From Bufo bufo (lineage: Eukaryota; Chordata; Amphibia; Anura; Bufonidae), in contig NC_053392.1 in NCBI RefSeq assembly GCF_905171765.1, forward strand, positions 102,846,220 to 102,910,219: a stretch of 64,000 bases of DNA. Reading direction: 5' to 3'. Numbering within the stretch: position 1 is the stretch's first letter; every line of letters begins with the position of its first letter. A program made the translations under genes and the position numbers. A model generated the notes under the pieces. It did no database searches and was not told the origin of the DNA. It saw only the letters and a list, made by a program, of their open reading frames with translations. Of the stretch, positions 59,188-64,000 are shown piece by piece.

Positions 59188-59339
59188 TTAAAGGGAACCT
59201 GTCATCACTAAATGCAGTGCAGTCTGCAAGCAGCATGTTACACAGCAGGAGGAGCTGAGCAGATAGATATATAGTTTTATGGGAAAAGATGAATTCATTC
59301 ATTCATTTAACTCTCTATTTTTATTTCATTGTTCAAGGG

Positions 59340-60362
59340 GGAGATGTTATCAGTGATTGATAGTATTCTCTGTGTAAGTGTGTATACAGAGATAGCTGTT
59401 AGTCACTGATAGTTGTATATAGGGGAGGTGTTATCTGCAATTGATAGTATTCTCTGTGTAAGTGTGTATACAGAGATAGCTGTTAGTCACTGATAGTTGT
59501 ATATAGGGGAGTGTTATCTGTGATTGATAGTATTCTCTGTGTAAGTGTGTATACAGATATAGCTGTCAGTCACTGATAACTGTACACGGGGGAGGTGTTA
59601 TCAGTGATTGATAGCATTCCCTGTGTAAGTGTATATACAGAGATAGCTGTCAGTCACTGATAGCTGTACACAGGAAGGTGTTATCAGTGATTGATAGCAT
59701 TCTCTGTGTAAGTGTGTATACAGAAATAGCTGTCAGTCTATGATAGTTGTACACATGGAGGTGTTATCTGCGATTGATAGTATTCTCAGTGTAAGTGTGT
59801 ATACAGAGATAGCTGAGAGTCACTGATAACTGTACACATGGAGGTGTTATCAGTGATTGATAGCATTCTCTGTGTAAGTGTGTATACAGAGATAGCTGTG
59901 AGTCACTGATAACTGTACACATGGAGGTGTTATCAGTGATTGATAGTATTCTCTGTGTAAGTGTGTATACAGAGATAGCTGTGAGTCACTGATAACTATA
60001 CACATGGAGGTGTTATCAGTGATTGATAGCATTCTCTGTGTAAGGCCTCTTGCACACAACCGTATGCCATTGATCGTGCGCACGGGAGCACACAGCATCA
60101 TAGATTACAATGATGCCGTGGATGTCGGCCCGCCTGCGGGGCTATTGTCCCGCACTCATATGAACTTATGAGTGCGGGACAATAGTCCCGTGGGCGGCCC
60201 AACGTGCACAGCATCATTGTAATCTATGATGCTGTGTGCTCCCGATCAATTCCGCTCTGGGACATATGGCCCGCTCACAGACCGTATATCTCGGGCATAC
60301 AGTCGTGTGCAAGAGGCCTAAGTGTGTATACAGAGATAGCTGTCAGTCACTGATAGCTGTAC
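59340..60362. repeat. Tandem array with 83-bp period
   Basis: GATTGATAG starts units at 59354, 59439, 59522, 59606, 59689, 59772, 59855, 59938 and 60021 (spacing 83-85). Each has TCTCTGTGTAAGTGTGTATA, CAGAGATAGCTGT and AGTCACTGATA. The last unit is cut by a MITE at 60044 and resumes at 60319. Confidence 0.93.
60041..60321. mobile_element. Harbinger-type MITE with proven empty site
   Basis: GGCCTCTTGCACACAACCG at 60044 to GTGTGCAAGAGGCC at 60318; TAA on both sides. The neighbouring tandem units show the uninterrupted site CTGTGTAAGTGTG, so TAA was single before insertion and is doubled now. The interior is a hairpin around CTTATGAGTGCGGGACAATA. Confidence 0.92.
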
Positions 60363-60442
60363 ATCTATTTATCTATCGAATCTCCTATCTATCTAGTTAT
60401 AAGGATTCTTGGAATGTTGTGTATAATAATTCATGATGACAG

Positions 60443-60868
60443 ATTATAAATAGAGATGAGCGAATTTCAGGTTATAAAATTCATACACGCTTTGTTTACT
60501 GATAAAAGGTGAACTGCGTTATGGATTCCTTTACCACGGACCATAACGCAATTCTATGATGGAATGCATAACGGAATGCCTTTAGAGGTATTCCGTCATA
60601 ATAGAAGTCTATGGGCTGCAAAATGGATCCGTCCCGTTTCCGTTATGCAGGAGAGGACTCCCCTGCATAACGGAAACGGGACGGATCCGTTTTGCACCGC
60701 ATAGACTTCTATTATGACAGAATGAATAAACAGAATGCCTCTAAAGGCATTCCGTCATAGATTTGCCTTATGGTCCGTGGTAACGAAATCCATACCATTC
60801 ACCTTTTACCAGTAAACGAAGCGTGAACGAATTTCAAAATATGAAATTCGCTCATCTCTAATTATAAA
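60443..60868. mobile_element. hAT MITE, 410 bp palindrome
   Basis: TAGAGATGAGCGAATTTC at 60451 and GAAATTCGCTCATCTCTA ending at 60860; ATTATAAA repeated exactly at 60443-60450 and 60861-60868. The whole element folds back through GGATCCGTCCCGTTTCCGTT and its complement near 60656. Confidence 0.92.
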
Positions 60869-61307
60869 GAATGTGATATTTTATTCAGAAAGCAGACCTG
60901 GAGGCAACATATGAGGTGGTCATGTGATCATCTCCCCCATGCTGTCCATATGAAGTCATAGACACATCTGGTCTGGTACATATATAATCCTGTATATTTA
61001 CAGACAGCAGACATTTTTTAGTTGTTAATAAAGACATGAGCTGCAGCCGGGCCCTGAGCTGCCTCCCTGAAGAAATGATGTGTGCACGGAGTCAGATAAT
61101 TTGAGGATGCCTTTGTCTGACCCTGTTTTTCTGCTTGTTTCCTCTCTGTTCCAGCTGAATGCATTCTAACCTCTGGATGCAGAGCCAGGGGAATGCAGCT
61201 GCACTCCACTCCCATCAAAACCATCCGCTCAAAAGTCTCTGTAATCTGGTACCTACAGGTGGAGGGGGCTACACCACATTAGAAGAGGGACCACGTTTTC
61301 TTCTACT
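60869..61307. other. No gene recognised
   Basis: Short open frames only; nothing named. Confidence 0.4.
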
Positions 61308-61555
61308 TTAACCCCTTAGCGCAGAAGACGTGCATGTACGGCGGGGAAAACTGTGCCAGAACGCAGAACGCCGTACATGCACGGCGTTCATTTAAATGCT
61401 CCCCTGCCGAGATCGCGCACCTGAAGAGCAAATTACCTTGCTGTGTCGGGGACCGAACAGCTCCCCCTTGACGGCCAGGGACCGATCAGCAGTGGTCCCG
61501 GCCGCAGATCACCACCTCACATCATCTTGTCCCAACGAGCGATCTCGCGCGCACA
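61308..61555. mobile_element. piggyBac-like element, left end
   Basis: TTAA then CCCCTTAGCGCAGAAG, similar to 48885. A hairpin follows (GTGCATGTACGGCG at 61331 with CGCCGTACATGCAC at 61369). The right terminus was not found; the next unit begins near 61556. Confidence 0.5.
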
Positions 61556-62458
61556 TGTAACGTCCCAGAGTGGGGTTACTAAACGCTTTTACCCCGCTAA
61601 GAGCATTAATATTGTCAGCTGATGTCATTTCCCTCATGTCATTCACCATTGTGCAGTTGAAACCATTTTAAATGTTATATTTTCTTTGTAATGTTTCAGG
61701 TCTACCAGCAGGTGGCGGCATCGTTGGTAGGCATAGTTTTAATGTTATAGCCATTCAGAATGGAACATTCCAGTTCTGTTCCCCCCTGCTTAAGGGAAGT
61801 GGAGTTTCCCACGCCCTGCAGCAAGGGAGGGAAAAAACAGTGTGTTCCAGCTCTTCCTGCAAGGGGAAGGTTGTGCAAGTAGGAGCTCCCAGAAATAGGG
61901 ATCCCAAACCAGGATCTCGTCTCGGTTGAGACCAAAGATCACCAACCCCAGTCTGAGCCTTCAGCCTCAGCTGGTTTACAAGCAAGCAGCACCTCCAGAA
62001 CTACAGATCTCCAGGACGAAACATTCCCTGCGAGCATAACTGTGAGTACTTATCCAGAGACCAGAAGAAGCCCAATTTCTCCTCAGCTAGTCAGGCCCAT
62101 ATCAAGCAGAAGACAGACAGAGCAGAAGACAGATTCCTGCCATATTCTCCAGGCATCGGATAGAAGCAGAAGAGATAGTAATCCCTGCCATACATTGCCA
62201 GAAACCTGCTGGGACCTAAAGACTATTGCTGTATCTCATACGGATTTATGCTGCATTCAGTAAAGACAAGTTGGATTATATTACCAGTCTGGATCTCATT
62301 TACTGTTACCAAAGTTCCTCAATTACTCCTACTAACAACACTCAATTTATTGCAAGTGAGCCAGGATCCAGGAGTCCAGCCGTACACAGAGACATTACCC
62401 CACTCTGGCATTCCTCACCTGGTACGTGAGTTATATCATCTTAAAGGGCCCTGTTACA
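61556..62458. mobile_element. Possible solo LTR, about 900 bp
   Basis: The stretch starts TGTAACGTCCCAGAG and ends CCCTGTTACA, giving the short TGTAAC/GTTACA inverted ends expected of an LTR. It has no long frame. No convincing target duplication flanks it (GCACA versus GTACC) and no primer-binding site or second copy is visible, so this is tentative. It might equally be part of an unrelated repeat. Confidence 0.3.
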
Positions 62459-62596
62459 GTACCTGCGCAAGCTGCAATTGGCGTCACTACTCATAGACTC
62501 ATATGCACATATCCTGACCCACTGCATCATTGGCCACCGTACCACGGTCCTGCTCATTGCACACACATCTCCTCCTCTTCTGGCATCCGCCTGTCG

Positions 62597-62732
62597 CTGA
62601 AATGAGAGGATCAGAGATGAGAAATAGCTTTCTGTACATAATTCATTGTGATTGGTCCACAGTCAGGAACGGACCAATCACAATGAGTTATGTACAGAAC
62701 GCTATCTCTCACCTTTGATCCTCTCATTTCAG
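62597..62732. repeat. Hairpin repeat
   Basis: CTGAAATGAGAGGATCAGAG pairs with its near-complement ending CTCTCATTTCAG; inner arms CATTGTGATTGGTCC and GGACCAATCACAATG. Arms are about 60 bp with a loop of about 15. Confidence 0.85.
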
Positions 62733-63260
62733 TGAGAGAAGTGATCGGAGGCAGAGCAAAGTTAGACCTGTGAAAAAAAAAAAAAAAACACACACACCAA
62801 AAGTGCCCCTCATTTGTCCACTGTGCCCTTCTTCACCCCTCATTCGTCTCCTGTGACCCTCATTTGTCCCCTGTAACTGTGTGCTGTCTGCCAATAGTGA
62901 CAGTACATCAGCACCCCAGTCCCCGTCATCCATACTGTCAGTAACCTGTTTTTGGCAAATCATTAGGGTTAGTTAGGGAGTTATTAGGGTTAGAGCTCTT
63001 GTTTTAGGGTAAGTTAGACGTTTATTGGAAAAATAATAAATAAAAATACAAAATAAAAATATTGGGGATGTCCGTACTTGTCCCCGATTATAAATACTCA
63101 GTTTCAAACCCCCCCCATACCTCCGAACCTCTATCTTCTATCTGTGACCAGTCCTTGTCACTGAATTTGCCAGCAGTGACAAATTTCTGTCACCAGTGAC
63201 ATTAAGCTCCACTGCTTTTGGAGCACTTTTCTTTTTCTATTTTTTATGAATAGATATATA
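62733..63260. other. No gene recognised
   Basis: Contains a short array of CCCCTCATTTGTCC-like units (62810-62875) and an A-run at about 62773. No exon. Confidence 0.4.
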
Positions 63261-64000
63261 TACAGTTGCAAGAAAAAGTATGTGAACCCTTTGGAATGAT
63301 ATGGATTTCTGCACAAATTGGTCATAAAATGTGATCTGATCTTCATCTAGGTCACAACAATAGACAATCACAGTCTGCTTAAACTAATTACACACAAATA
63401 ATTAAATGTTACCATGTTCTTATTGAACACACCATGTAAACAAACATTCACAGTGCAGGTGGAAAAAGTATGTGAACCCCTAGACTAATGACATCTCCAA
63501 GAGCTAATTGGAGTGAGGTGTCAGCCAACTGGAGTCCAATCAATAAGAGGAGATTGGAGGTGTTGGTTACAGCTGCCCTGCCCTATAAAAAACACACACC
63601 AGTTCTGGGTTTGCTTTTCACAAGAAGCATTGCCTGATGTGAATGATGCCTCACACAAAAGAGCTCTCAGAAGACCTACGATTAAGAATTGTTGACTTGC
63701 ATAAAGCTGGAAAGGGTTATAAAAGTATCTCCAAAAGCCTTGCTGTTCATCAGTCCACGGTAAGACAAATTGTCTATAAATGGAGAAAGTTCAGCACTGC
63801 TGCTACTCTCCCTAGGAGTGGCCGTCCTGTAAAGATGACTGCAAGAGCACAGCGCAGACTGCTCAATGAGGTGAAGAAGAATCCTAGAGTGTCAGCTAAA
63901 GACTTACAAAAGTCTCTGGCATATGCCAACATCCCTGTTAGGGAATCTACGATATGTAAAACACTAAAACAAGAAAGGAGATCATGGGAGGATACCACAG
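63261..64000 (+). mobile_element. Tc1-like transposon, 5' part, cut by the window end
   Basis: TA then CAGTTGCAAGAAAAAGTATG at 63263. The core GAAAAAGTATGTGAACCC-like sequence recurs at about 63462-63480, giving the paired direct repeats in a terminal repeat of roughly 220 bp (IR/DR layout, as in Sleeping Beauty-type elements). The transposase frame follows. Confidence 0.82.
63643..64000 (+). CDS. Tc1-like transposase, N-terminal part, open to the window end
   Basis: Cut-and-paste transposase acting at TA sites. ATG-ATG at 63643/63646 starts the frame, with the second ([20 protein letters not shown]) more typical of the family. The first 119 codons contain no stop. Residues about 5-50 form the first helix-turn-helix ([20 protein letters not shown]), a GRPVK-type AT-hook-like linker follows ([15 protein letters not shown]), then the second helix-turn-helix ([13 protein letters not shown]). 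The catalytic DDE half lies beyond the window, so intactness is unknown. The copy has no visible lesion, unlike the two other Tc1 relics here. Confidence 0.85.
   Translation, partial: MMPHTKELSEDLRLRIVDLHKAGKGYKSISKSLAVHQSTVRQIVYKWRKFSTAATLPRSGRPVKMTARAQRRLLNEVKKNPRVSAKDLQKSLAYANIPVRESTICKTLKQERRSWEDTT

Larger units (their letters stand above)
59188..60441. mobile_element. T2/Kolobok-like element, right end incomplete, carrying an array
   Basis: TTAA then AGGGAACCTGTCATCACT, the same end as 6674. The body is an 83-bp tandem array interrupted by a MITE. Near 60434 GATGACAG resembles the start of the right inverted repeat, but the terminus is lost next to the hAT MITE at 60451. Confidence 0.6.

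Noticed and set aside
61556..62458. An endogenous retrovirus with coding genes
   Set aside because: Only possible LTR ends are visible. No gag, pol or env similarity and no primer-binding site were found next to it.
1..64000. tRNA, rRNA or other structural RNA genes
   Set aside because: No cloverleaf, rRNA or snRNA sequence was recognised; only SINE fragments without a full tRNA-like head were seen.

Overview
This window reads as chromosomal DNA of a frog or toad (anuran amphibian, probably Neobatrachia; species cannot be told). It holds one piece of a cellular gene in a large field of transposable elements. The element mix fits an anuran genome: T2/Kolobok MITEs opening TTAA-AGGGR, many CpG-rich MITEs whose TAA/TTA target duplications fit PIF/Harbinger, hAT MITEs with 8-bp target duplications, piggyBac-like TTAA elements, Tc1 elements, a tRNA-derived SINE and a Ngaro-type tyrosine-recombinase retrotransposon.

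Host gene. The terminal coding exon of a heparan sulfate 6-O-sulfotransferase, best match HS6ST1, lies on the + strand at 27299-28007. It is followed by a probable 3' UTR of about 2.5 kb with several AATAAA signals, the last at 30558. Everything before 27298 is probably intron 1; exon 1 (membrane anchor and 5'-PAPS loop) is not in the window.

Layout. 1-27 kb: intronic DNA with hAT, T2 and Harbinger-type MITEs, a SINE split by a MITE, a 1.36-kb minisatellite (9.1-10.5 kb) and several long hairpins. 27-30.6 kb: HS6ST1 exon and 3' UTR. 30.7-40.5 kb: MITEs, a Tc1 relic split by a MITE (33.2-34.1 kb), a decayed Tc1 element (34.8-36.3 kb) hit at a TTAA site by a piggyBac-like element, and a frameshifted piggyBac transposase relic (38.7-39.15 kb). 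40.5-46.5 kb: a Ngaro retrotransposon on the - strand with its full split direct repeats (A1-ORFs-B1-A2-B2), nested in a hAT element that still has its 8-bp target duplication. 47.2-53.8 kb: the end of another hAT transposon, a 1.24-kb TTAA element, a 2.2-kb nested-palindrome Harbinger-type element, and a hAT element with a MITE inside. 55-64 kb: a SINE, more MITEs, an 83-bp tandem array interrupted by a MITE, a possible solo LTR, and the 5' part of a Tc1 element with an open transposase frame running off the end.

I found no convincing new host system. The most interesting signals concern the elements: the complete Ngaro repeat architecture with a gag zinc-finger remnant, one internal sequence module shared by three elements with unrelated ends, tandem arrays inside several T2 elements, and a MITE family carrying paired full CRE (TGACGTCA) sites.
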